Positions 10,285 through 22,800 of a DNA stretch of 64,000 nt are shown here, one piece after another (positions within the stretch are counted from its first letter, which is position 1; each line of letters opens with the position of its first letter). Origin of the DNA: Macrostomum hystrix. Its lineage: Eukaryota > Platyhelminthes > Macrostomidae. The notes beneath the pieces were generated by a model, which saw only the letters and a program-made list of their open reading frames with translations, had not been told where the DNA came from and did not search any database. The position numbers and the translations under genes are program-made. The stretch is from positions 4,545,501 to 4,609,500 of the forward strand of contig CATNEN010000029.1 in NCBI GenBank assembly GCA_950097015.1. The letters run 5' to 3'.

Positions 10285-13200
10285 AATCAGTGTGTCAGAC
10301 ATCAGTTTGTTGGTGAATCAGTGTGTCAGACATCAGTTTGTTGGTGAATCAGTGTGTCAGACATCAGTTTGTTGGTGAATCAGTGTGTCAGACATCAGTT
10401 TGTTGGTGAATCAGTGTGTCAGACATCAGTTTGTTGGTGAATCAGTGTGTGTGTCAGACATCAGTTTGTTGGTGAATCAGTGTGTGTGTCAGACATCAGT
10501 TTGTTGGTGAATCAGTGTGTGTGTCAGACATCAGTTTGTTGGTGAATCAGTGTGTGTGTCAGACATCAGTTTGTTGGTGAATCAGTGTGTGTGTCAGAAA
10601 TCAGTTTGTTGGTGAATCAGTGTGTGTGTCAGACATCAGTTTGTTGGTGAATCAGTGTGTGTGTCAGACATCAGTTTGTTGGTGAATCAGTGTGTGTGTC
10701 TGAAATCAGTTTGTTGGTGAATCAGTGTGTGTGTCAGACATCAGTTTGTTGGTGAATCAGTGTGTGTGTCAGACATCAGTTTGTTGGTGAATCAGTGTGT
10801 GTGTCAGACATCAGTTTGTTGGTGAATCAGTGTGTGTGTCAGACATCAGTTTGTTGGTGAATCAGTGTGTGTGTCAGACATCAGTTTGTTGGTGAATCAG
10901 TGTGTGTGTCAGACATCAGTTTGTTGGTGAATCAGTGTGTGTGTCAGACATCAGTTTGTTGGTGAATCAGTGTGTGTGTCAGAAATCAGTTTGTTGGTGA
11001 ATCAGTGTGTGTGTCAGACATCAGTTTGTAGGTGAATCAGTGTGTGTGTCAGACATCAGTTTGTAGGTGAATCAGTGTGTGTGTCAGACATCAGTTTGTT
11101 GGTGAATCAGTGTGTGTGTCAGACATCAGTTTGTTGGTGAATCAGTGTGTGTGTCAGAAATCAGTTTGTTGGTGAATCAGTGTGTGTGTCAGACATCAGT
11201 TTGTTGGTGAATCAGTGTGTGTGTCAGACATCAGTTTGTTGGTGAATCAGTGTGTGTGTCAGACATCAGTTTGTTGGTGAATCAGTGTGTGTGTCAGACA
11301 TCAGTTTGTTGGTGAATCAGTGTGTGTGTCAGACATCAGTTTGTTGGTGAATCAGTGTGTGTGTCAGACATCAGTTTGTTGGTGAATCAGTGTGTGTGTC
11401 AGAAATCAGTTTGTTGGTGAATCAGTGTGTGTGTCAGACATCAGTTTGTTGGTGAATCAGTGTGTGTGTCAGACATCAGTTTGTTGGTGAATCAGTGTGT
11501 GTGTCAGACATCAGTTTGTTGGTGAATCAGTGTGTGTGTCAGACATCAGTTTGTTGGTGAATCAGTGTGTGTGTCAGACATCAGTTTGTTGGTGAATCAG
11601 TGTGTGTGTCAGAAATCAGTTTGTTGGTGAATCAGTGTGTGTGTCAGACATCAGTTTGTAGGTGAATCAGTGTGTGTGTCAGACATCAGTTTGTAGGTGA
11701 ATCAGTGTGTGTGTCAGACATCAGTTTGTTGGTGAATCAGTGTGTGTGTCAGACATCAGTTTGTTGGTGAATCAGTGTGTGTGTCAGAAATCAGTTTGTT
11801 GGTGAATCAGTGTGTGTGTCAGACATCAGTTTGTTGGTGAATCAGTGTGTGTGTCAGAAATCAGTTTGTTGGTGAATCAGTGTGTGTGTCAGACATCAGT
11901 TTGTTGGTGAATCAGTGTGTGTGTCAGACATCAGTTTGTTGGTGAATCAGTGTGTGTCAGAAATCAGTTTGTTGGTGAATCAGTGTGTGTGTCAGACATC
12001 AGTTTGTAGGTGAATCAGTGTGTGTGTCAGACATCAGTTTGTAGGTGAATCAGTGTGTGTGTCAGACATCAGTTTGTTGGTGAATCAGTGTGTGTGTCAG
12101 ACATCAGTTTGTTGGTGAATCAGTGTGTGTGTCAGAAATCAGTTTGTTGGTGAATCAGTGTGTGTGTCAGACATCAGTTTGTTGGTGAATCAGTGTGTGT
12201 GTCAGACATCAGTTTGTTGGTGAATCAGTGTGTGTCAGAAATCAGTTTGTTGGTGAATCAGTGTGTGTGTCAGACATCAGTTTGTTGGTGAATCAGTGTG
12301 TGTGTCAGACATCAGTTTGTTGGTGAATCAGTGTGTGTGTCAGACATCAGTTTGTTGGTGAATCAGTGTGTGTGTCAGAAATCAGTTTGTTGGTGAATCA
12401 GTGTGTGTGTCAGACATCAGTTTGTTGGTGAATCAGTGTGTGTGTCAGAAATCAGTTTGTTGGTGAATCAGTGTGTGTGTCAGACATCAGTTTGTAGGTG
12501 AATCAGTGTGTGTGTCAGACATCAGTTTGTAGGTGAATCAGTGTGTGTGTCAGACATCAGTTTGTTGGTGAATCAGTGTGTGTGTCAGACATCAGTTTGT
12601 TGGTGAATCAGTGTGTGTGTCAGACATCAGTTTGTTGGTGAATCAGTGTGTGTGTCAGACATCAGTTTGTTGGTGAATCAGTGTGTGTGTCAGACATCAG
12701 TTTGTTGGTGAATCAGTGTGTGTGTCAGAAATCAGTTTGTTGGTGAATCAGTGTGTGTGTCAGACATCAGTTTGTTGGTGAATCAGTGTGTGTGTCAGAC
12801 ATCAGTTTGTTGGTGAATCAGTGTGTGTCAGAAATCAGTTTGTTGGTGAATCAGTGTGTGTGTCAGACATCAGTTTGTAGGTGAATCAGTGTGTGTGTCA
12901 GACATCAGTTTGTAGGTGAATCAGTGTGTGTGTCAGACATCAGTTTGTAGGTGAATCAGTGTGTGTGTCAGACATCAGTTTGTTGGTGAATCAGTGTGTG
13001 TGTCAGAAATCAGTTTGTTGGTGAATCAGTGTGTGTGTCAGACATCAGTTTGTTGGTGAATCAGTGTGTGTGTCAGACATCAGTTTGTTGGTGAATCAGT
13101 GTGTGTGTCAGACATCAGTTTGTTGGTGAATCAGTGTGTGTGTCAGACATCAGTTTGTTGGTGAATCAGTGTGTGTGTCAGACATCAGTTTGTTGGTGAA

Positions 13201-14615
13201 TCAGTGTGTGTGTCAGACATCAGTTTGTTGGTGAATCAGTGTGTGTGTCAGACATCAGTTTGTTGGTGAATCAGTGTGTGTGTCAGACATCAGTTTGTTG
13301 GTGAATCAGTGTGTGTGTCAGACATCAGTTTGTTGGTGAATCAGTGTGTGTGTCAGACATCAGTTTGTTGGTGAATCAGTGTGTGTGTCAGACATCAGTT
13401 TGTTGGTGAATCAGTGTGTGTGTCAGAAATCAGTTTGTTGGTGAATCAGTGTGTGTGTCAGACATCAGTTTGTTGGTGAATCAGTGTGTGTGTCAGACAT
13501 CAGTTTGTTGGTGAATCAGTGTGTGTGTCAGACATCAGTTTGTTGGTGAATCAGTGTGTGTGTCAGACATCAGTTTGTTGGTGAATCAGTGTGTGTGTCA
13601 GACATCAGTTTGTTGGTGAATCAGTGTGTGTGTCAGAAATCAGTTTGTTGGTGAATCAGTGTGTGTGTCAGACATCAGTTTGTTGGTGAATCAGTGTGTG
13701 TGTCAGACATCAGTTTGTTGGTGAATCAGTGTGTGTGTCAGAAATCAGTTTGTTGGTGAATCAGTGTGTGTGTCAGACATCAGTTTGTTGGTGAATCAGT
13801 GTGTGTGTCAGACATCAGTTTGTTGGTGAATCAGTGTGTGTGTCAGACATCAGTTTGTTGGTGAATCAGTGTGTGTGTCAGACATCAGTTTGTAGGTGAA
13901 TCAGTGTGTGTGTCAGACATCAGTTTGTAGGTGAATCAGTGTGTGTGTCAGACATCAGTTTGTTGGTGAATCAGTGTGTGTGTCAGACATCAGTTTGTTG
14001 GTGAATCAGTGTGTGTGTCAGACATCAGTTTGTTGGTGAATCAGTGTGTGTGTCAGACATCAGTTTGTTGGTGAATCAGTGTGTGTGTCAGACATCAGTT
14101 TGTTGGTGAATCAGTGTGTGTGTCAGACATCAGTTTGTTGGTGAATCAGTGTGTGTGTCAGAAATCAGTTTGTTGGTGAATCAGTGTGTGTGTCAGAAAT
14201 CAGTTTGTTGGTGAATCAGTGTGTGTGTCAGACATCAGTTTGTAGGTGAATCAGTGTGTGTGTCAGACATCAGTTTGTTGGTGAATCAGTGTGTGTGTCA
14301 GACATCAGTTTGTTGGTGAATCAGTGTGTGTGTCAGACATCAGTTTGTTGGTGAATCAGTGTGTGTGTCAGAAATCAGTTTGTTGGTGAATCAGTGTGTG
14401 TGTCAGACATCAGTTTGTTGGTGAATCAGTGTGTGTGTCAGACATCAGTTTGTTGGTGAATCAGTGTGTGTCAGACATCAGTTTGTAGGTGAATCAGTGT
14501 GTGTCAGACATCAGTTTGTAGGTGAATCAGTGTGTGTGTCAGATCAGTTTGTTGGTGAATCAGTGTGTCAGACATCAGTTTGTTGGTGAATCATTGTGTC
14601 AGAAATCTCCGTGTA
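10285..14615 (+). repeat. Very large 31/35-bp minisatellite (about 120 copies)
   Basis: The unit is GTGAATCAGTGTGTGTGTCA followed by GA(C/A)ATCAGTTTGTTG. The central units are 35 bp; the outer units at both ends are 31 or 33 bp because they have fewer GT steps in the GTGTGT tract. Recurrent variants (CAGAAATC, TTTGTAGG) occur in repeated blocks, a sign of unequal exchange. The array starts about 25 bp after the donor at 10260/10261. Confidence 0.97.
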
Positions 14616-14994
14616 AATATTATTCTGGTGAATGGGGTTCTATAGTCCAAACATTGATGCTTACTAATTCTGACTGTATGCAATATTATACGTCATTTTA
14701 TAAATATCATGGAAGATAACTTTTCTACTCTAATTAGTCTACTGTAAGTAGCGTTGAACGCGTTCTCAAGTCTAGTAAAAGAGTGTCGCATATTTTTCAA
14801 GAGTAAAAGAGCAAATGCCGAAGGCAATCTTAAATTATTCAGAGCGCTCTTCTAGAAGACTAGATGGGAAGAGACGTTTCCAGCCTAATGCCCTTGGAAT
14901 CGAGCCCCACATAGAAAATGTGACCTTTCAGCCAATCATCGATAGAAAGAATCATTTCCTTCGCGGCTTATTGCACTTCTCAGATTTGAATGGA
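14616..14994. other. Unique intron-like sequence
   Basis: No supported feature. Confidence 0.35.
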
Positions 14995-15080
14995 TTGGGG
15001 CTTGTAGCTCACTGGTTAGAGCTTCGGACTTCTGACCGTGTTGGTCTGGAGTTCGATTCTCAACGATTAAGATTTTAGTT
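14995..15080 (+). mobile_element. tRNA-like SINE head
   Basis: GGGGCTTGTAGCTCACTGG (A-box region) and GGAGTTCGATTCTC (B box) lie 35-40 bp apart. They match the head of the SINE at 24157. The acceptor stem does not close, so this is not a functional tRNA gene. Confidence 0.6.
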
Positions 15081-15184
15081 GTTCTGGCTTTTCATGGCGA
15101 TTGGTTCAATATTTTTGGAGATACAAAAAAGAGTAATGTGGGTAATTGAAATACCCGTGGTCTGCTGTTTAGCCAATCAATTGG

Positions 15185-15490
15185 TGTCCTTGAAGGTCCA
15201 GCAGTCTGTCTAGATAAAGGTAGGTGACCACCGAAGACGGAGATGATGCAGGCACATTCGGGTGACATGCTGATAAATTTTAAATGCCTTGGCACGAGGT
15301 GTTTGAAATACACTAGCGCTTATCGGAAAAATCTGAACTTCGTCCAGAACCATTGAATATCTCGACGGTCTGAAGAGCTGGCGACTTGTTAATTGCTTCA
15401 GAAGATGCCCAACAAAAAGCTGGTCGGTGTTCTTGAGTTTCGTGTGCTTGCGTTGTTCCGTTCGAGTGCAGCAAAAAATTATCAGGGGGG
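15185..15490. repeat. Dispersed repeat, copy 1 (about 300 bp, unknown element)
   Basis: Closely matches 31065-31378 over its length. Shared blocks include GGAGATGATGCA, GCACATTCGGGTGACATGCT, TGAATATCTCGACGGTCTGA and a G-run end after GCAGCAAAAAA. Minus-strand reading in both copies keeps FISMSPECACIIS. Copy 1 is directly followed by a 16-bp array. The class of element is unknown. Confidence 0.8.
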
Positions 15491-15496
15491 CTGTTA

Positions 15497-16292
15497 AATT
15501 TTGACGCTCTTAAATTTCGACGCTCTTAAATTTCGACGCTCTTTAATTTCGACGCTCTTAAATTTCGACGCTCTTAAATTTCGACGCTCCTAAATTTCGA
15601 CGCAATTAAATTTCGACGCTCTTAAATGTCGACGCTCTAAAATTTCGACGCAATTAAATTTCGACGCTTTTAAATTTCGACGCTCCTAAATTTCGACGCT
15701 ATTAAATTTCGACGCTCTTAAATTTCGACGCTCTTAAATGTCGACCTCTAAAATTTAGACGCTCTTAAATTTCGACGCTCTTAAATTTAGACGCTCTTAA
15801 ATTTCGACGCTCTTTAATTTAGACGCTCTTTAATTTCGACGCTCTTAAATTTCGATGTTCCTAAATTTCGACGATATTAAATTTCGACGCTCTTAAATTT
15901 CGACGCTCCTAAATTTCGACGCAATTAAATTTCGACGCTCTTAAATGTCGACGCTCTAAAATTTAGACGCAATTAAATTTCGACGCGATTAAATTTCGAC
16001 GCTTTTAAATTTCGACGCTATTAAATTTCGACGCTCTTAAATTTCGACGCAATTACATTTCGACGCTCTTAAATGTCGACGCTCTAAAATTTAGACGCTT
16101 TTTAATTTCGACGCTCTTAAATTTCGACGCTCCTAAATTTCGACGCTATTAAATTTTGACGCTCTTAAATTCCGATGCTATTAAATTTCGACGCTATTAA
16201 ATTTCGACGCTATTAAATTTCGACGTTCTTAAATTTCGACGCTTTTAAATTTCGACGCTCTATAATTTCAACGCTTTTTTAAGAGTATCCGA
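15497..16292 (+). repeat. 16-bp minisatellite (about 48 copies)
   Basis: Unit TTAAATTTCGACGCTC with variants (CAATTAAA, TTTAGACG, AAATGTCG). It begins at the G-run end of the dispersed repeat. Confidence 0.95.
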
Positions 16293-16572
16293 ATTTCGAC
16301 GATTTCCGGAATCAAGTAAATCTAACGATAGCGAAACGCAATCTAACTGAGTCTTCAATTCTAATTCGCAGCCAGTCCTCCTCCTTAATTATCCCATTCT
16401 TATTTGGCTTTGCCCAACGAAATCCCCATTCGCTGGCGAGGCCCAAGATGAGGCAGTCCGGATGGGGGCGTTGCGCGTCCTCTGATCTTAGTCCAGATAA
16501 GAAACGGACGATAGACAATCAGCCAAGGCTACAGAACTTAGATCAACGGAACCCACCCCTGAGAGGAGGGTC

Positions 16573-16831
16573 ATGTCAGAGCCGGGCTCCCTGCTCAGCC
16601 TCCTTCCTGGCAGTCGGCGTCATCCGCTGGACTCGCCGCCAGCCGACGACTATCGACAGCCGCGCAACCTCAAAGCCTCTGGCCAATCCGTCCGCCTGCG
16701 TTTCAGATGGCGCGAGCGACTGCTGCACGTTATCAGGTCCAACGTGGTGCAGATCATCCTGTGCGCCCTGGTGCTCATCGATGCCGGCATTGTCATCGCT
16801 GAGATCATCCTGGAGATCAAGGCCATCACCA
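16573..16831 (+). CDS. HVCN1: Hv1-like exon: N-terminal segment and S1
   Basis: 86 codons plus one base, donor ATCACCA|gtgagt. Residues 1-45 are polar; FRWRERLLHVIRSN leads into S1 (about 55-82) with D70, the equivalent of human Asp112 that selects protons, and E77. If the upstream candidate exons are used, the acceptor would be an AG at 16564-16565 or 16567-16568, both of which keep phase 2. They have only a weak pyrimidine tract. Confidence 0.88.
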
Positions 16832-19800
16832 GTGAGTCTATTGTGGGCCCTGGCTGCTATACTTTAACTTGATATTTCAATGAGCTCTGATGAGCGGCCT
16901 TGGATGAAACTGCACTGTCTAATCTATGGATGTAGGGATAGAATGGATTGCTAATCTATGCCATGGGTGAAGGGATAGAATGGATTGCTAATCTATGCCA
17001 TGGGTGAAGGGATAGAATGGATTGCTAATCTATGCCATGGGTGAAGGGATAGAATGGATTGCTAATCTATCCCATGAATGAAGGGAAAGAATGGATTGCT
17101 AATCTATCCTCAATTGATGAAACAATAAAATATATTGCCTATCTAACCTCCCTGCTGTAGGAATGTACTGTTAGGTGTCTCATTATTTCGATGCTAATTA
17201 TCTGCTGTACTGCACAGTGAAAAGCTGTGGCCAATGCACTGGGTTTGTCGCAGAAGTCACCGCAAGCACCCACCTCCCTCCCCGGCTGTCAGGCTGGAGT
17301 GTTTGTCGAATCATTCATTTAGCTTGGACCAAAGTCCACCAGCCAGTCCAGCTTTAGACTTCCTTTTTGGAATAAAAAAAATTCCGAATTAAGAAATTAT
17401 CTTACTTAAAATTCTGTCAAAAATTGCTGCTTTGCTATCTTTTTCTTTGTGGCAGTCAAATTGGACAAAGAAAATTCTTAAGAAAGTATAGTATAAGATT
17501 GTATGGTAGAATAATGAGACACCCGATATTAAGTATACTTTTTTATTGATTGACAGTCAATTGTTTGGGTTATGGGCTGTGTGAATATGAAGTATAAACA
17601 ACTTTATACTTGAGGCTGTGACTAAGTAAGAAAAAATATAGATGATAATTCCTGAAAATTTGCTTGGACTCGATGGGACATTGCATTGGGACATATTCCA
17701 GTCTCATTACCTCAGGGATTTTTTTAGTTACTGTCAATTTAAATGCTATTGATAGGATTTCAAGTATATAATGAGACCGTGAGAAAATAATGGGGATCAC
17801 ATATAAAATAATGGTACATAGGTACACAATGGGAAATGCCAGGGATATATTCGGGATTATAAGGATGTAACGGGACCACAGATATATTGTGGGGATAAAG
17901 TTAAATAGCATTGAAATGTAATTGGGATTCCAGGAATAAAATTTGAATCATGGGGAGAATCATGTGGGGAATCATGGGGGGAATCATGTGGGGAATCATG
18001 TGGGGAATCATGTGGGGAATCATGTGGGGAATCATGTGGGGAATCATGTGGGGAATCATGTGGGGAATCATGGGGAGAATCATGGGGAGAATCATGGGGA
18101 GAATCATGGGGAGAATCATGTGGGGAATCATGGGGAGAATCATGTGGGGAATCATGGGGAGAATCACGGGGAGAATCACGGGGAGAATAATGTGGGGAAT
18201 CATGGGGAGAATCATGTGGGGAATCATGGGGAGAATCATGGGGAGAATCATGGGGAGAATCATGGGGAGAATCATGTGGGGAATCATGGGGAGAATCATG
18301 GGGAGAATCATGTGGGGAATCATGGGGAGAATCATGTGGGGAATCATGGGGAGAATCATGGGGAGAATCATGTGGGGAATCATGGCGAGAATCATGGGGA
18401 GAATCATGGGGAGAATCATGGGGAGAATCATGGGGAGAATCATGGGGAGAATCATGTGGGGAATCATGGGGAGAATCATGTGGGGAATCATGGGGAGAAT
18501 CATGGGGAGAATCATGTGGGGAATCATGGCGAGAATCATGGGGAGAATCATGGGGAGAATCATGGGGAGAATCATGGGGAGAATCATGGGCAGAATCATG
18601 GGGAGAATCATGGGGAGAATCATGTGGGGAATCATGGCGAGAATCATGGGGAGAATCATGTGGGGAATCATGGGGAGAATCATGGAGAATCATGGGGAGA
18701 ATCATGGGGAGAATCATGGAGAATCATGGGGAGAATCATGTGGGGAATCATGGGGAGAATCATGGAGAATCATGGGGAGAATCATGGGGAGAATCATGGG
18801 GAGAATCATGGGGAGAATCATGGGCAGAATCATGGGGAGAATCATGGGGAGAATCATGTGGGGAATCATGGCGAGAATCATGGGGAGAATCATGTGGGGA
18901 ATCATGGGGAGAATCATGGAGAATCATGGGGAGAATCATGGGGAGAATCATGGAGAATCATGGGGAGAATCATGTGGGGAATCATGGGGAGAATCATGGA
19001 GAATCATGGGGAGAATCATGGGGAGAATCATGGGCAGAATCATGGGGAGAATCATGGGGAGAATCATGGGGAGAATCATGGGGAGAATCATGGGGGAGAA
19101 TCATGGGGAGAATCATGGGGAGAATCATGGGGAGAATTACGTGCGTAAAATGAAAATATAAAGTTGTCCCCAGAAAACCATCTGATGAAGGAATATAATG
19201 GATTGCTAATCTATTCTATATTAATAAAGGAAAATAAATTTATAACACTTGTGGATTGATTATTAACAGGTTAAGTACGAGCTATGTGTTTATGCGATGG
19301 TAGATAAAAACTAGGAAAAAAATTACCTCAAGGTCACTAAGTACATGCCCTTTTCATGCACGAATAATTTTTTTACTATAAACTGAACCAACACAAAAGG
19401 CACAGAAAGATGGTAATCTGGCATGTCACAAAGGAAATACCAGATACAAGATAGATAGATTTGTGTGTGTCGATTGTCAAGATGTGAAAAAATCATGTTT
19501 GAGTACCACAAAAATCCTTACAGGAGTAAAAACTTCTCGCATGAGTAAAAAAGTATATAAAAACGATCAGATCAAGACGAAGCAGGCGCAACAAAAACAA
19601 CAAAATGGAAATGGTCATCGAAATGGTTCACAATTGGTTGCCTGCAAGTCAGCCGACAAGACAGCCGTTATTAGTTCATCCGGTTTCTCAAACTTTCTTA
19701 GGCTTAGTTATCTGATCCTGGGTATAGCGCAAATTTAGTGGGCGATGATAATGTAATGTTGAGGTCGCTGGGTATGGCGGGTGTTATGGAGTGAGGTGGG

Positions 19801-22800
19801 TGTTATGGAGTGAGGTGGGTGTTACGAAGTGAGGTGGGTGTTACGGAGTGAGGTGGGTGTTACGAAGTGAGGTGGGTGTTACGAAGTGAGGTGGGTGTTA
19901 CGGAGTGAGGTGGGTGTTACGGAGTGAGGCGGGTGTTACGGAGTGAGGTGGGTGCTTTGCAGTGAGCTTGGTGTCAGGCATAAAGTGTGTTTTAGTAGTG
20001 AGGCGCTTATCAGAAATCAGGTTATATTTCGTTAGCTGTCAGGAAGTGTGGAAGTGAGAGCAAATGCTTGATACGTATAAAGCCTAAATTTTCCGTCACA
20101 TCTTTAAAATTCACAGGTGAAAAAGTAGCCCTCGAAGGGGCCTTTGTAAAGACAGCCGGTTTCGTCAATCGCACTTTTGCACCCTGTCTGGCGGAGCGAG
20201 GCCTCCTTCTGCCGGAGCTCACGCAGCGGCTGATCTCAGCCCCGCAATTCGCCGAACGGCTGGCCTCCAGCATGCTCAGCATTCTCCTTGCCATCGGAGG
20301 TCGAAATGCCACCTCGGCAGCCTGCAACGCCAGCGTTGTTGGCGCGTCCGCCGCCGCCGCCGCGGCAACCACCTCCTCGCCGGCGCGTTCCTCCTCAGCT
20401 GGACGGCCCGCGTCGGCCGCGGCGGCATCGGCAACTCTCCGACTGAGACGGGCGGCAAGCAGCGGCAGCGTCGGCACCGCAGTCGGTGGCAGCGGTGGCG
20501 TCAGGTTTTTCAACTCCTATCAGCAGGATTATAGCCACGCGAAGCTGCTGCACGATGTGTCCTCCGTTCTGCACTACGTCAGCATCGGCATTCTCGGATT
20601 GTTTGTACTCGAAGTGGCGCTTAAAGTCGCATGTCTTGGGAGAAATTTTGTGCGCGAAAAGTTCGAGGTAAGCCGTTAGTGACTTAGTGACGCTAGCGGA
20701 CTACTGTTTAAAATACCGCCGCAATAAAGGATAGTAAACATCACAATGAACAGCGCAAAAGTGTGAGGTGAGTGTTACGGAGTGAGGTGGGTGTTACAGA
20801 TTCAGGTTGGTGTGACGGAGTGAGAAGCCTGTTTCGGTGTGAGGTGGGTGTGAGTGTAACGGAGTGAGCTAGGTGTTTCGGAGTGAGGTGGGTGTTACGG
20901 AGTGAGGTGGGTGTTACGGAGTGAGGTGGGTATTACAGATTCAGGTTGGTGTGACGGAGTGAGAAGCCTGTTTCGGTGTGAGGTGGGTGTGAGTGTAACG
21001 GAGTGAGCTAGGTGTTTCGGAGTGAGGTGGGTGTTACGGAGTGAGGTGGGTGTTACGGAGTGAGGTGGGTGTTACGGAGTGAGGTGGGTATTACGGAGTG
21101 AGGTGCGTGTTACGGAGTGAGGTGGGTTTTACAGATTCAGGTTGGTGTGACGGAGTGAGAAGCCTGCTTCCGTGTGAGGTGGGTGTGAGTGTAACGGAGT
21201 GAGGTGGGTGTTTCGGAGTGAGGTGGGTGTTACTGAGTGAGGTGGGTATTACGGAGTGAGGTGGGTGTTTCGGAGTGAGTGTGAACTGAGATAAAATCAG
21301 AGTACATTTGATTAGGGAATTAGCTGTATGAACTAAAACCTAACCACCTTGCTTAACTAGTTAGCTTTCAAAGTTAAAAATGCGTGCATGAATTTTTTCA
21401 ATTCCTATGGCGAACAGCTCCGAACAAGTTTTTTCTTGCTCTGACCTACTTTCGCATTTTATTTGTTCACTTTGGAGATTCTTGTCGGCTAGGAAAGGTA
21501 TGTGCCAGCTTGCGCGGAGCAGAAATAAATGGATATAAAAAATAGCAAATTATGCGCCCTAGAAAAAAAACAGATCTAAAATATTGTTGCCGAATCCGCA
21601 GGAGAGGCTGGTGGGAAATTCCTTTCGGACAGTGGGGAAGAATTCGCTAAGTAAAAGTAGTAATAACAGCTTGCGTGGGGCACTAAAATATGGGACACAA
21701 CTGTGTGGCAATGGGAGAGAGGATCTGGGATTCCTTAACCAGTGAAACTGGATATAGGTGTAAAGGCTGCAAATCAAATGTTGGTAGGGTCTTCTGCTTG
21801 TACAAACTTTTTCGCCTTGAAGGTACTAATTACTCGACCTCTGCCAAGAATTCCTGGGCTACCTGGTGCCGGGGTGGGTCTGACATTGTTATCAGATGAG
21901 AAAAGTGCAAACTGGGACTTTGTGAACGGAACAGTAGTGGGTCCGGTTTTCAGTTTAGTTTGTAACTCACAGCGCAGATTTGATGTGATAATTGAAAAAA
22001 AATGCAATCAGCATACTTTCTACGTTCTTGTGAATTTTTTCTGTCTGCTGTCAACTGTCTTTTCAAAGTGTACTGACTTGTACTTTCAACTATTCAACAA
22101 CCCGTTCACACTTTCATTGTCTATTCACCAATAAACTTTCCATTCACCAACTCACTGTCTATTCACTCTTTCATTGTCTATTCATCAATTAACTGTTCAT
22201 TCACTAACTCACTGTCTATTCACCAATTCACTTTTTATTCACCAATTAATTTTTTATTCACCAATTCACTGTCCATTCATACATACACTGTCTATTCATA
22301 CATACTTGTACACTGTCTATTCATACATACACTGTCTATTCATACATACACTGTCTATTCATACATACACTGTCTATTCATACATACACTGTCTATTCAT
22401 ACATACACTGTCTATTCATACATACACTGTCTATTCATACATACACTGTCTATTCATACATACACTGTCTATTCATACATACACTGTCTATTCATACATA
22501 CACTGTCTATTCATACATACACTGTCTATTCATACATACACTGTCTATTCATACATACACTGTCTATTCATACATACTTGTACACTGTCTATTCATACAT
22601 ACTTGTACACTGTCTATTCATACATACACTGTCTATTCATACATACACTGTCTATTCATACATACACTGTCTATTCATACATACACTGTCTATTCATACA
22701 TACACTGTCTATTCATACATACTTGTACACTGTCTATTCATACATACACTGTCTATTCATACATACACTGTCTATTCATACATACACTGTCTATTCATAC

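Noticed and set aside
700..14615. CRISPR-like arrays
   Set aside because: Units are contiguous tandem repeats with no unique spacers, in animal DNA with introns.
17857..19161. Open frames up to 403 codons (HGEN and GRIM repeats)
   Set aside because: Produced by a 12-bp repeat whose frames all lack stops; no start context, domain or splice signal.
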